Assembly (NCBI RefSeq): GCF_037190085.1
Contig: NZ_JBBCJO010000012.1
Span: 310,001 to 374,000 of the forward strand
Origin: Gemmatimonas aurantiaca
Lineage (GTDB): Bacteria > Gemmatimonadota > Gemmatimonadetes > Gemmatimonadales > Gemmatimonadaceae
Direction: 5' to 3'
DNA length: 64,000 bases
Shown here: positions 9,362-17,657 of the stretch, one piece after another
Layout: each line of letters starts with the position of its first letter
Position numbering within the stretch: the first letter of the stretch is position 1
Program-made: the position numbers and the translations under genes
The notes under the pieces: model-generated
Seen by the model: the letters and a program-made list of their open reading frames with translations, nothing else
Database searches by the model: none
Told to the model about the DNA's origin: nothing

Positions 9362-10609
9362 ATGAACGTCCTGGTCCTCAACGCCGGTTCGGCGACGCTC
9401 AAGTTCCAGGTCGTGGTCACCGATGCCGATCGCATCGCGACCGATCACGACGAAAAACTCATCCGCGGTCAGATCGAACGCATCGGCGGTGAGTCGGTCA
9501 TCACGTTGCGCCTGCCCGATGGCAGCAGCCGCAAACGCACGGCGGCCCTGCGCGATCTGCGGGCCGCGGTGGACTGGCTGGTGGGATTCGTCACCTCCAC
9601 CGACAGCGGCACCGGTCTCACGGCCCGGGCGGATCTGCATGCGGTGGGTCATCGTGTCGTCCATGGCGGCGAGCAGTTCCGCAATAGTGTGCTGGTGGAC
9701 GAGGCGGTGCTGCGCGGCATCGAGGAGAATGTCGAACTCGCGCCGCTTCACAACCCGCACAATCTGCGCGGCATCGAAGCCGCACGCGCCGCGCTCGGTG
9801 ATGGCGTGCCGCAGGTGGCCGTGTTCGATACGGCCTTCCATCAGACGTTGCCCGAACACGCGTATCTCTACGCCATTCCGTATCCGCTGTACCGCCGGCA
9901 CAAGGTGCGCCGGTACGGATTTCACGGCACGTCGCACCGATCGATCGCGTACCGTTTCCGCAAGCTCACCGGACGGGCCCGGGCCGATGTGCGCATCGTG
10001 ACGCTGCATCTGGGCAACGGCTGCTCCGCGTGCGCCATCCTCGGCGGCGAGTCGATCGACACCAGCATGGGCTTCACGCCACTGGAGGGCCTGGTGATGG
10101 GCACCCGCGCCGGCGACATCGATGCGGCGCTGCTCGACTACATCGGCGCGAAGGAAGGCATGTCGCTGCCGCAGGTCGAGACCATGCTCAACAACCAGTC
10201 CGGTCTGCTCGGCATCTCCGGTCTCACGAACGACATGCGGGATCTGCTGGCGGAGGCGAACGAGTTGCACGACCGCCGGGCACGCCTGGCCATCGAGATG
10301 TTCTGCTACCGGGCCCGGAAGTACGTGGGTTCCTATCTGGCCGGCATGGGCGGCGCCGATGCGGTGGTGTTTGCCGGCGGCGTGGGGGAGAACTCCCCGG
10401 AAATCCGGGCCCGTATCTGCGAAGGACTCGAATGGGCGGGGCTGCGCATCGATCCCGCGGCCAACCAGGCGTTGGTGGGTGGCCACGAAGGGCGCTTTTC
10501 GACGCCTGACGCTCCGCTCGAGGCCTGGGTGGTTCCCACCGACGAGGAACTGCTCATCGCCCGGGACACCTATCGGGTCGTGTGTGCGGTCGACGCGCCA
10601 AAAACGTGA
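9362..10609 (+). CDS. ackA: Acetate kinase
   Basis: A 415-residue ASKHA-fold kinase that interconverts acetate plus ATP with acetyl phosphate in the cytosol. Family signatures are intact: 'NVLVLNAGSATLKF' (family motif 1), 'VGHRVVHGGEQF', 'VFDTAFHQTLPEHAYLYAIPY', 'RRYGFHGTSH', 'LHLGNGCSA', 'SIDTSMGFTPLEGLVMGTRAGDID' (listed as two motifs in the family, here contiguous) and 'FAGGVGENS' near the C-terminus. No phosphotransacetylase gene is adjacent, although pta and ackA are often paired. Another short-chain acyl kinase specificity (propionate or butyrate) cannot be excluded. No strong ribosome-binding site precedes the ATG. Confidence 0.94.
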   Translation: MNVLVLNAGSATLKFQVVVTDADRIATDHDEKLIRGQIERIGGESVITLRLPDGSSRKRTAALRDLRAAVDWLVGFVTSTDSGTGLTARADLHAVGHRVVHGGEQFRNSVLVDEAVLRGIEENVELAPLHNPHNLRGIEAARAALGDGVPQVAVFDTAFHQTLPEHAYLYAIPYPLYRRHKVRRYGFHGTSHRSIAYRFRKLTGRARADVRIVTLHLGNGCSACAILGGESIDTSMGFTPLEGLVMGTRAGDIDAALLDYIGAKEGMSLPQVETMLNNQSGLLGISGLTNDMRDLLAEANELHDRRARLAIEMFCYRARKYVGSYLAGMGGADAVVFAGGVGENSPEIRARICEGLEWAGLRIDPAANQALVGGHEGRFSTPDAPLEAWVVPTDEELLIARDTYRVVCAVDAPKT

Positions 10610-10619
10610 TACAGGGCAC

Positions 10620-10648
10620 TTGAAAAAATTCCCGGCTATGCCGATACT
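10620..10648 (+). promoter_or_regulatory. Putative sigma-70-type promoter of the methionine operon
   Basis: TTGAAA at 10620-10625, a 17-bp spacer, then GATACT at 10643-10648. Transcription would start near 10655 and give a leader of about 360 nt that contains the SAM-II riboswitch. Predicted by eye only. Confidence 0.5.
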
Positions 10649-10730
10649 GGGTTGTGCGCGGCGATTTCCCCGATTTGACGGGCCGCGTACTCAGCGCCGA
10701 TGGCGCTGTCCATCCGTCTAAGTCGAGGCC

Positions 10731-10768
10731 CTGACGGCCTGCGACGAGAAATCGGCGCGGGCCGTCAG
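10731..10768 (+). other. Leader hairpin in the methionine-operon 5' region
   Basis: CTGACGGCC at 10731-10739 pairs perfectly with GGCCGTCAG at 10760-10768 across a 20-nt loop. It lies between the proposed promoter and the riboswitch. A smaller hairpin (CAGCGCC/GGCGCTG) sits just upstream at about 10692-10708. Its role is unknown; it may be the ackA terminator or part of the leader. Confidence 0.4.
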
Positions 10769-10884
10769 TCGTTTCAGCCGTCGTATTGGCGGCCGTCGTA
10801 CCGCGGTCGGCCCGCAGCAGTCGTTCACAATCGAAGGATACAACCGAAGGGAAGACGTGTCGCCGCACAGGGCAGCGACCTCCG

Positions 10885-10935
10885 TCCGTGGTGATTTGCC
10901 GCCGATTGCCGCCACGTAAAACAAGGAGCTAAACA
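10885..10935 (+). promoter_or_regulatory. SAM-II (SAM-alpha) riboswitch
   Basis: The aptamer matches the compact SAM-II class. Stem P1 is CGTGG at 10887-10891 pairing with CCACG at 10912-10916. GTGATTTG follows the 5' strand, TTGC lies in the loop, an A-rich linker follows P1, and the diagnostic GCTAAA is at 10928-10933. The class is known to bind S-adenosylmethionine and repress methionine genes. It lies about 80 nt before metY. An AAGGAG sequence at 10924-10929 is buried in the pseudoknot strand, and a strong hairpin follows, so regulation could act on either translation or termination. Confidence 0.92.
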
Positions 10936-10941
10936 GCGATA

Positions 10942-10969
10942 GCGCCCGGCGGCCTGTCCGTCCGGGCGC
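10942..10969 (+). terminator. Hairpin after the riboswitch, candidate expression platform
   Basis: GCGCCCGG (10942-10949) pairs with CCGGGCGC (10962-10969) around a 12-nt loop. It is followed by TTCGTATTGTT, a weak T-rich tail rather than a pure T tract. It sits 9 nt after the SAM-II GCTAAA box and could work as a SAM-dependent attenuator. Confidence 0.5.
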
Positions 10970-11015
10970 GTTCGTATTGTTGGGCGGCACTCACCCGCTT
11001 CTGGAGAGTGCCCCG

Positions 11016-12389
11016 ATGTCCGCTTCTGATACCGCCCGTCCGCTGTCCATCGACACGCTGGCCCTGCACGCCGGCCAGGAATCGCCGGACAGCGCCACCG
11101 GCTCCCGGGCCGTGCCCATCTACGCCACGAGTTCCTACGTGTTCGACAGCCCCGAACACGCGGCGGATCTCTTCGGCCTGCGCGCCTTCGGCAACATCTA
11201 CACGCGCATCATGAACCCCACCACCGACGTCTTCGAAAAGCGCATCGCGGCGCTCGAAGGCGGTGTGGCGGCGGTGGCCACGGCCAGCGGTCAGTCGGCG
11301 CAGACCCTGGCCATCCTGAACCTCGCCGAAGCCGGCAACAACATCGTGGCGTCGCGCTCGCTCTACGGCGGCACGGTGTCGCTGCTGTCGAACACACTGC
11401 CGCGGCTCGGCATCCGCACCAGGTTCGTGGACATCCACGATCACAAAGCCGTGGCCGCGGCCATCGACGATCAGACGCGCGCCATCTACGTGGAAACCGT
11501 GGGCAATCCGGCGCTCGACGTGCCCGATCTCGAAGCGCTCGCGATCCTCGCGCATCAGTACAATCTGCCGCTCGTGGTCGACAACACGTTCGCGCCGGTG
11601 ATCACCCGCCCCATCGCGCATGGCGCGGACATCGTGGTGCACAGCGCCACGAAGTGGATCGGCGGACATGGCACCAGCATCGGCGGCGTGATCGTCGACA
11701 GCGGCAACTTCGACTGGGGTGCTACCGCGCGCTTCCGCAATTTCTACAAGGAACCCGAGCCGGCGTACCACGGCCTCGTGTTCTCCGATGTGTTCGGCAA
11801 TCTGAATGGCGCGAACATCGCCTATGCCATCCGTCTCCGCGTTCTGCTGCTGCGTGACATCGGCGCGGCGCTCTCACCGTTCAACGCGTTTCTCTTCCTG
11901 CAGGGGCTGGAAACGCTGCCGCTGCGCATCCGTCAGCACAGCGCGAACACGTTGCGCGTGGCGCAGTATCTCGAAGCACATCCGGCGGTGACCTGGGTGA
12001 AGTACCCCGGACTCGCGTCGCACCCCACGCACCACAACGCCACGAAGTATCTCGCCGGCGGGTTCGGCGGTGTGCTCACCTTCGGTGTCCGCGGGGGCGA
12101 AGCCGCGGCACGACGGTTCATCAGGGAAACGAAACTCTTCTCGCTGCTCGCCAATGTCGGCGACGCCAAGAGTCTGGTGATTCATCCGTGGACCACCACG
12201 CACGAACAGCTCAGTGACACCGAACGCCATGCGGCGGGTGTCACGCCCGACCTCGTGCGTCTTTCCGTGGGGCTCGAAGACGCCGACGATCTGATCGCCG
12301 ATCTCGATCGCGCACTCACCCTGGCCGTGGCACCCGACAGCACGCGCACACCGACCGCCGACCCGCAGCGGGTCGAGAGCGCCGCATGA
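11016..12389 (+). CDS. metY: O-acetylhomoserine sulfhydrylase (Cys/Met metabolism PLP enzyme)
   Basis: A 457-residue PLP-dependent fold-type I enzyme, likely converting O-acetylhomoserine plus sulfide to homocysteine. Visible motifs include 'YTRIMNPTTDVFEKRIAALEGG' (two adjacent family motifs), 'VVDNTFAPVITRPIAHGADIVVHSATKWIGGHG' with the PLP lysine in 'HSATKWIGGHG', and the C-terminal 'HPWTTTHEQLSDTERHAAG'. The length and the insertion before the lysine motif fit MetY rather than cystathionine synthases or lyases. The ATG at 11016 has GGAGAG 7 nt upstream. It ends in an ATGA overlap with the next gene, a homoserine acetyltransferase fusion that supplies its substrate. SAM-II control is predicted. 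Confidence 0.95.
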   Translation: MSASDTARPLSIDTLALHAGQESPDSATGSRAVPIYATSSYVFDSPEHAADLFGLRAFGNIYTRIMNPTTDVFEKRIAALEGGVAAVATASGQSAQTLAILNLAEAGNNIVASRSLYGGTVSLLSNTLPRLGIRTRFVDIHDHKAVAAAIDDQTRAIYVETVGNPALDVPDLEALAILAHQYNLPLVVDNTFAPVITRPIAHGADIVVHSATKWIGGHGTSIGGVIVDSGNFDWGATARFRNFYKEPEPAYHGLVFSDVFGNLNGANIAYAIRLRVLLLRDIGAALSPFNAFLFLQGLETLPLRIRQHSANTLRVAQYLEAHPAVTWVKYPGLASHPTHHNATKYLAGGFGGVLTFGVRGGEAAARRFIRETKLFSLLANVGDAKSLVIHPWTTTHEQLSDTERHAAGVTPDLVRLSVGLEDADDLIADLDRALTLAVAPDSTRTPTADPQRVESAA

Positions 12390-14563
12390 GTCCCGCGCCC
12401 GCGGCCACCCTGTGCACCGACGAGTGCATCACGTTGTACGATGTGCCACTCGACAGCGGCGAGCGGCTGGAGCACATCGACGTGCACTTCCGTCTCGAAG
12501 GCACGATCGACGCCACGGCGGACAACGTCGTGCTGGTGGTCCACGCACTCACGGGCACGGCCGACGCGAGTACGTGGTGGAAAGATGTCATCGGCGAGGG
12601 ATGCGTCATCGATCTCACGCGCCATGCGGTGCTGTCGGCCAGTCTGCTGGGCGGATGTGATGGCACGACGGGGCCGAGCAATGCGGACCCGGATGCACTG
12701 CCTCCGATCACCACGCGCGATCAGGCGCGCGTGCTCGCGCGTCTGCTCGACACGCTGGGCGTGGACACACCACTGCTGATCTGCGGTGGATCGCTGGGCG
12801 GCATGGTGACGCTCGAATTTGCCGCGAGCTTTCCCAAACGTGTGCGCGGGGCGGTGGTCTTTGCCGCCCCCGCCGCACAAACGGCGCAGGGGCTCGCCTG
12901 GAACGCGCTCATGCGCCGGGCGATCGCCATCGGGGGCACGCACGATGGCCTCGCACTCGCCCGCATGATCGGCATGCTCAGCTATCGCACACCGGAGAGT
13001 CTCGAACGGCGCTTCGGACGCGCGCGCAGCGTCAACGATGGCTTCAAGGTGAACGAGTGGCTCGATGTGCATGGCGAACGCCTCGTCGCCCGGTTCGATG
13101 CCACCAGCTACGGGGCGCTCATCGATGCCATGGACGTGCACGATGTGGGACGCGGTCGTGGCGGCCTCTCGGCGGCACTCGAACCGGTCGCCGATCGTCT
13201 CACGGGCGTCGGGATTCCCGGTGACCTGCTCTACCCCGCCGAATGTGTGCGGGAATGGACCGCGGCCACCGGTGCGACGTATGTGGACCTGCCTTCGCTG
13301 CACGGCCACGATGCGTTTCTTCTTGAGGTCGAGCGGGTCTCGCAGATTCTCGGCAAGGCGCTGCTCGAGGCGGAGGCGCGTGTGACCCACCGTATTGCGC
13401 CCCGTGTCACGCTCGGTGCCGCGTATGGTGCCACACACGGTGTGTCACATGCTGTCGCATTTGGGGCAAGACATGATGTCGACCGCCCTGTCCAATCCCG
13501 TGTGGCACCACGCGTCACGCGAGGTGCTGCACCGTCTGTCCCACCGCGGGTTGCACGCCCGGACGGCACACCGTCGGCTCCCCCCGCCGTACGTCCGTTG
13601 CGGGTGGCGCTGGCCGGCTGCGGACACGTGGGCGGCAGTCTGCTCGAACTGCTGAGCAACCGGCACGTGGAGGGCACGAGTCGGATCACCGATGCCCCCG
13701 ATGTGCATGTCGCGCGCATCCTCGTGCGCGATGCCACACGCGAACGCCCCGCGCTGACCCGCGCCATCGGCGAAGGCATCACGTCGGCCACCGCGTGCAT
13801 CACCGACCCCGCACACCTGCTCGGCGACGATATCGACGTGCTGGTGGAAGCCATCGGCGGCACCGATGTCGCACGCACGCTCGTGGAGTCGGCGTTGGCG
13901 CGCGGCATCCGGGTGGTCACCGCCAACAAGGCTCTGCTGGGTGCACGTGGTGAAGCGCTGCAACGACTCGCACAGGCACATGCGACCCGTCTCGATTTCG
14001 AAGGCGCGGTGTGCGGCGCCATTCCCATCGTACGCTGCGTGCGGTCCGGCGCGGCGGGTGTCGGCATCACGCGCGTGAGCGGCATTCTCAACGGCACCAG
14101 CAACTTCGTGCTCGGCCAGGTCGCCGAAGGCAGGACGCTCGCCGCGGCCATCGCGACGGCGCAGGAGCTGGGGTATGCCGAGGCCGATCCCACGCGCGAT
14201 CTGAACGGCCAGGACGTGGAAGACAAACTGCGGGTGCTGGCCTGGCTGACATTCGGCGTGGAACCGGCTTCCCTCAAGGTGACCCGTCGCGGGATCGACG
14301 CCGAGATTGCGCTGTGGGCGGCGCAGGTCGCGCTGGAAGGGGACCGGGTGAAGCTGGTCGCCACCTGTGAACGCGATGGCGAGGACATCGTGGCGCGCAT
14401 CCTGCCAACGCGCGTGCGCGGCGACGATCCGTGGGCGGCCGTGAACGGCCCCTTCAACCGCGTGGTGATCGAAAGCGAGTCGGCCGGTTCGCTCGTGTTT
14501 CAGGGACCGGGCGCGGGAGGGCCGGCGACGGCGGGGGCGGTGCTGGCCGATCTCCTGGGCTGA
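12386..14563 (+). CDS. Homoserine O-acetyltransferase-homoserine dehydrogenase fusion (MetX-Hom)
   Basis: A 725-residue two-enzyme protein. Residues 1-330 are an alpha/beta-hydrolase acyltransferase with nucleophile S136 in 'GGSLGGM', acid D280 in 'GDLLYP' and H308 in 'HGHDAF'. Residues about 331-404 are a low-complexity Arg/His/Val/Ala/Pro linker. Residues 405-725 are a homoserine dehydrogenase: NAD(P)-binding 'VALAGCGHVGGSLLELL', 'VVTANKALLG', 'FEGAVCGAIPIV' and 'ISGILNGTSNF'-type ('VSGILNGTSNF') substrate site. The usual C-terminal ACT regulatory domain of Hom is absent. The order would channel aspartate semialdehyde to homoserine to O-acetylhomoserine for MetY. The start overlaps metY by ATGA. 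The reading frame is open across both halves and the linker, so the fusion is real in this sequence. Confidence 0.93.
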   Translation: MSPAPAATLCTDECITLYDVPLDSGERLEHIDVHFRLEGTIDATADNVVLVVHALTGTADASTWWKDVIGEGCVIDLTRHAVLSASLLGGCDGTTGPSNADPDALPPITTRDQARVLARLLDTLGVDTPLLICGGSLGGMVTLEFAASFPKRVRGAVVFAAPAAQTAQGLAWNALMRRAIAIGGTHDGLALARMIGMLSYRTPESLERRFGRARSVNDGFKVNEWLDVHGERLVARFDATSYGALIDAMDVHDVGRGRGGLSAALEPVADRLTGVGIPGDLLYPAECVREWTAATGATYVDLPSLHGHDAFLLEVERVSQILGKALLEAEARVTHRIAPRVTLGAAYGATHGVSHAVAFGARHDVDRPVQSRVAPRVTRGAAPSVPPRVARPDGTPSAPPAVRPLRVALAGCGHVGGSLLELLSNRHVEGTSRITDAPDVHVARILVRDATRERPALTRAIGEGITSATACITDPAHLLGDDIDVLVEAIGGTDVARTLVESALARGIRVVTANKALLGARGEALQRLAQAHATRLDFEGAVCGAIPIVRCVRSGAAGVGITRVSGILNGTSNFVLGQVAEGRTLAAAIATAQELGYAEADPTRDLNGQDVEDKLRVLAWLTFGVEPASLKVTRRGIDAEIALWAAQVALEGDRVKLVATCERDGEDIVARILPTRVRGDDPWAAVNGPFNRVVIESESAGSLVFQGPGAGGPATAGAVLADLLG

Positions 14564-14572
14564 CGCGGTCGT

Positions 14573-14689
14573 GGGTTGGAGGTTCACGGTGTGGCGTGAA
14601 ACAGCCGGGTGATGAGTAACGGGTCGCGCGTCCCGGGACCCGTCACCCGAACCCCGGTTGTTCACCCCCACACCGTGAACCCACAACCC
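14573..14689. repeat. Imperfect 117-bp inverted repeat between convergent genes
   Basis: The outer arms (14573-14594 and 14668-14689) match at 20 of 22 positions when one is reverse-complemented. An inner pair, ACGGGTC (14619-14625) with GACCCGT (14637-14643), is extended by CGGGTG (14606-14611) with CACCCG (14644-14649) after a 7-nt bulge. It fills almost the entire gap between the metX-hom and P1 peptidase stop codons. It probably works as a bidirectional transcription barrier and may be a dispersed intergenic repeat. Confidence 0.75.
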
Positions 14690-14696
14690 GAAACTC

Positions 14697-15932
14697 TTAC
14701 CGAATCCCCCTCGCCCGCAGCAGCATGCGCACCGAGTCCACCGGCAACGGATTCACCCGGGATGCGCGACTCGACACCGGAGTCGCCATGAGCATCGCAT
14801 TGTACAGCGCTTCCTCCGTCGCTTCGGTCACGGCCTGAAACAGCGCCGACATCTGGTCGTTGCCCAGTTCGTCGTTGGTGTTCAACGCCGCATCGGGACT
14901 CCGTCGCACACGCGGCGACGTGGAGAACGCCAGCACATAGTCGCCCGATCCATTCGACGCACTCGATCCGGTGCGGGCGAGTCCCATCACGGCACGCGCG
15001 GCCAGGCGTTCGAGGTTGCGGGAGAGGATCGGCGCGTCGGTGGCGATCACGATCATGCACGAGCCGTCACCATGTTCGGCGCCGGCATCACCAGGGCCAC
15101 CCGCTCCTCCCGGCGATCGCCGCGCGCCGGCCGGCGCCACGTCACGCTGAAAGGCATACCGTCCGAGTTGCTGACCGATGGGAACACCCATCATCTGCAG
15201 CACACCGCCGTAGTTGCCCTGCACGAGAATGCCCACCGAATACCCGCCCAGCGAGGCCGGCAACACGCGGGACGACGTACCGATACCGCCCTTCCAGCCG
15301 AACATCACCGTCCCGTGGCCGGCGCCCACACTGCCCTCGGTCACCGGTCCGCTGTCGGCAATGGCCAGCGCCCGATTCACGGCGGCGCCGATGCCCGGCC
15401 GCGATCGGGTGGCGTTGAGCTGGCCATCATTCGTTTCGCCCACCACCGGATTGATCGATCGCACCGAGGCGTTCTCCGGCCGGGCGAGCATCCACTGCGC
15501 CAGCGCGTCGCCGGCCTGCCAGATGCAGAGCGTGCAGGTGAGCACGATGGGCGTCTCGATCTCGCCCAGTTCGCGCAGTTGCGTGACCCCCAGCAGCTTG
15601 CCGAACCCGTTGCCCACGTGCAGGGCGGCCGGCACCCGTTCGCGGAACAGGTCTCCGCCGTGAGGCACAATGGCCGTCACGCCGGTCCGCAACGAGTCGC
15701 CATCACTGATGGTGACTTGTCCGACTCTGACCCCGGCGACATCGGTGATGGCGTTGTGCCGGCCGGGCGTGAAGATGCCCGGAGCAAGACCGATGGCGCG
15801 GGCACGCACGGGCGCGCCGGTCGTTTGAGCGCCGGCAGACTGGGCACCGGCCGGCTGAACACCGATGGACGGCGCAGCGGACAGCAGCAGCGGCAGGAGC
15901 AGCGCGCCGGAAAAGAAGCGGGAGAGTCGCAC
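14697..15932 (-). CDS. P1/DmpA-family aminopeptidase, exported
   Basis: A 411-residue Ntn-fold peptidase of the DmpA/BapA (S58/P1) type. These self-process between Gly and a catalytic Ser/Thr and release N-terminal D-, L- or beta-amino acids. The expected cleavage site is visible as 'GDGSCMIVIATDAPI', with Ser as the new N-terminal nucleophile. Upstream are 'GLAPGIFTPGRHNAITDVAGVRVG' (family N-terminal motif, in two parts), 'NPVVGETNDGQLN' and 'GSVGAGHGTVMFGWKGGIG'. An N-terminal signal peptide (RFFSGALLLPLLLSAAP) predicts a periplasmic location. The start is GTG at 15932 without a clear ribosome-binding site, chosen because it keeps the signal peptide. A Gly/Pro/Ala-rich insert precedes the cleavage site. 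Confidence 0.9.
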   Translation of the reverse strand: MRLSRFFSGALLLPLLLSAAPSIGVQPAGAQSAGAQTTGAPVRARAIGLAPGIFTPGRHNAITDVAGVRVGQVTISDGDSLRTGVTAIVPHGGDLFRERVPAALHVGNGFGKLLGVTQLRELGEIETPIVLTCTLCIWQAGDALAQWMLARPENASVRSINPVVGETNDGQLNATRSRPGIGAAVNRALAIADSGPVTEGSVGAGHGTVMFGWKGGIGTSSRVLPASLGGYSVGILVQGNYGGVLQMMGVPIGQQLGRYAFQRDVAPAGARRSPGGAGGPGDAGAEHGDGSCMIVIATDAPILSRNLERLAARAVMGLARTGSSASNGSGDYVLAFSTSPRVRRSPDAALNTNDELGNDQMSALFQAVTEATEEALYNAMLMATPVSSRASRVNPLPVDSVRMLLRARGIR

Positions 15933-16019
15933 GGAGGTCGGCCGGGTCGGAGCGATGGCGGGGCCTGCGAGCAGGATGGCAGGCCGAGGTGAGGCAAGGG
16001 CGGGTTAGATTGGAAAGAT

Positions 16020-17111
16020 ATGTCTCATCGCCCGCTCTATGGTCACCACTCGCTGCGCCATCGCCTGACGGCCGCGGCGGCCGACGGTCGTTTGCCGGCC
16101 AGTGTGCTGCTGCAGGGACGTCGGGGCGTGGGCAAGCAGCGGCTTGCGTTGTGGCTGGGTCAGTATCTGCTGTGCGATCGGGCCATGCGCGAGCACCTGC
16201 CGGAGCCGTGTGGCAGTTGTCAGCACTGCCGGTATGCGGAACGGGCCATGCACCCCGACCTGCACTGGTTCTTTCCGCGCCCGCGTCTCAAGGACGGCGA
16301 CGCCTCGACGGACGATGTGAAGGCCGATCTGGCGGAGGCCATCACCGAGCGCATGGAAGCCGAGGGGCTCTGGGGACCGACGCCCGGCACGGAAGGGCTG
16401 TACGTGGCCACCGTGCGCGCGCTCGTGCACATGGCCGCGGTGCGTCCGGCCATGGCGGCGCGTCAGGTGTTCGTCGTGGGTGATGCCGAACGGATGGTGA
16501 GTCAGGAGGGCGCCGATCAGGCAGCAAACGCCTTCCTCAAACTGCTCGAGGAACCTCCCGCCGGCACGACGCTCCTGCTCACCACCAGCGAACCGGGGGC
16601 GCTGCTGCCCACCATCAAATCGCGGGTGGTCTCGGTGCGGGTACCGCCGCTCACCCCGCAGGACATGCAGGCCTTTCTCGACGATGCGGTGGTCGAACGG
16701 AAATTCTCGCGGACACCGCGGGAGGAATTGCTGGCGCGCGCCAATGGGGCGCCCGGTGAATTGCTGGCCGGTGATTCCATGAGCGCGGCATTCGCATCGG
16801 CCCGTCGTCTGCTCGAAGCCGCGCTCGCGCCCACGTCACCCGATGGCACCGCCGATCGCATCAAGGCGGCGGCCCGTCAGGGCGTGGCCGGTGCGCGCGG
16901 CTCCTTCAGCGACACGCTCGATGCACTCACGTTGCTGTTGCATGCACGCACGCGACAGCTCACGGAAAGCGGATATGAGATCGATGCACGACGCACCGCA
17001 TCGACACTCGTGATCGTGGAAGAAGCCAAGACGAAAGCCCAGGGCAACGTGAGTCCGCAGCTGCTCAGCGCCTCACTGCTCGCCTCCCTGCACCGCACGT
17101 TCAACCCCTGA
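16020..17111 (+). CDS. holB: DNA polymerase III delta-prime subunit
   Basis: A 363-residue clamp-loader AAA+ protein. The P-loop 'GRRGVGKQ' lacks the usual Ser/Thr after Lys, consistent with a non-hydrolysing delta-prime subunit. A zinc-module cysteine set follows ('LLCDRAM...CGSCQHCRYAE'). 'AANAFLKLLEEPPAGTTLLLTTSEPGALLPTIKSR' is the sensor region typical of delta-prime and gamma/tau, given here as one family block of three motifs. A disordered insert lies around residues 90-120. It is 8 bp upstream of moaC and likely in one operon with it. GGAAAGAT precedes the ATG. Confidence 0.92.
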   Translation: MSHRPLYGHHSLRHRLTAAAADGRLPASVLLQGRRGVGKQRLALWLGQYLLCDRAMREHLPEPCGSCQHCRYAERAMHPDLHWFFPRPRLKDGDASTDDVKADLAEAITERMEAEGLWGPTPGTEGLYVATVRALVHMAAVRPAMAARQVFVVGDAERMVSQEGADQAANAFLKLLEEPPAGTTLLLTTSEPGALLPTIKSRVVSVRVPPLTPQDMQAFLDDAVVERKFSRTPREELLARANGAPGELLAGDSMSAAFASARRLLEAALAPTSPDGTADRIKAAARQGVAGARGSFSDTLDALTLLLHARTRQLTESGYEIDARRTASTLVIVEEAKTKAQGNVSPQLLSASLLASLHRTFNP

Positions 17112-17119
17112 AATCCCTC

Positions 17120-17635
17120 ATGTCGGACGCCGTTTCAGACACCGGCTCGGAAACCGCGCGCGAGTTTTCGCACCTGGATGGCAGCGGAAATTTCCAAATG
17201 GTTGACGTAGGTCACAAACCGATTTCCGTACGGTCCGCCGTCGCCCGCGGGCAGATCTCCATGCAAGTGGAGACTTTCAAAGCCATACGGGACAATGACT
17301 TGAAAAAAGGCGACGTCATTCCGGTGGCCCGACTGGCCGGAATTCAGGCAGCCAAGAGAACGGCTGAGCTCGTCCCCCTCTGCCACCCGCTCCCGTTGTC
17401 GGGGATCGACGTCCGGGTTAGTCTCGATGAATCTCTTCCCGGCTGTGTGGTGGAGGGATCCGTCCGTACCACCGCCCAGACCGGGGTGGAGATGGAAGCG
17501 CTGACCGCCGTGTCCGTGGCTCTTTTGACGATCTACGACATGGCCAAGGCGATCGACCGGACCATGATGATCTCGAACATCGTGCTGCGCGAAAAACGCG
17601 GCGGCACATCGGGAGATGTCATCGACAGTCCGTAG
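17120..17635 (+). CDS. moaC: Cyclic pyranopterin monophosphate synthase MoaC
   Basis: A 171-residue molybdenum-cofactor enzyme that makes cyclic pyranopterin monophosphate. Family motifs are intact: 'MVDVGHKPISVRSAVARG', 'KKGDVIPVARLAGIQAAKRT', 'LVPLCHPLPLSGIDV', 'TTAQTGVEMEALTAVSVA' and 'IYDMAKAIDRTM'. A short non-conserved N-terminal extension (about 15 residues) precedes the fold. It is isolated here from other moa genes and sits between holB and a lytic transglycosylase, in a possible three-gene operon (gaps 8 and 22 bp). Confidence 0.96.
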   Translation: MSDAVSDTGSETAREFSHLDGSGNFQMVDVGHKPISVRSAVARGQISMQVETFKAIRDNDLKKGDVIPVARLAGIQAAKRTAELVPLCHPLPLSGIDVRVSLDESLPGCVVEGSVRTTAQTGVEMEALTAVSVALLTIYDMAKAIDRTMMISNIVLREKRGGTSGDVIDSP

Positions 17636-17657
17636 CGACCGTTGAAGAGGAGGGCCC

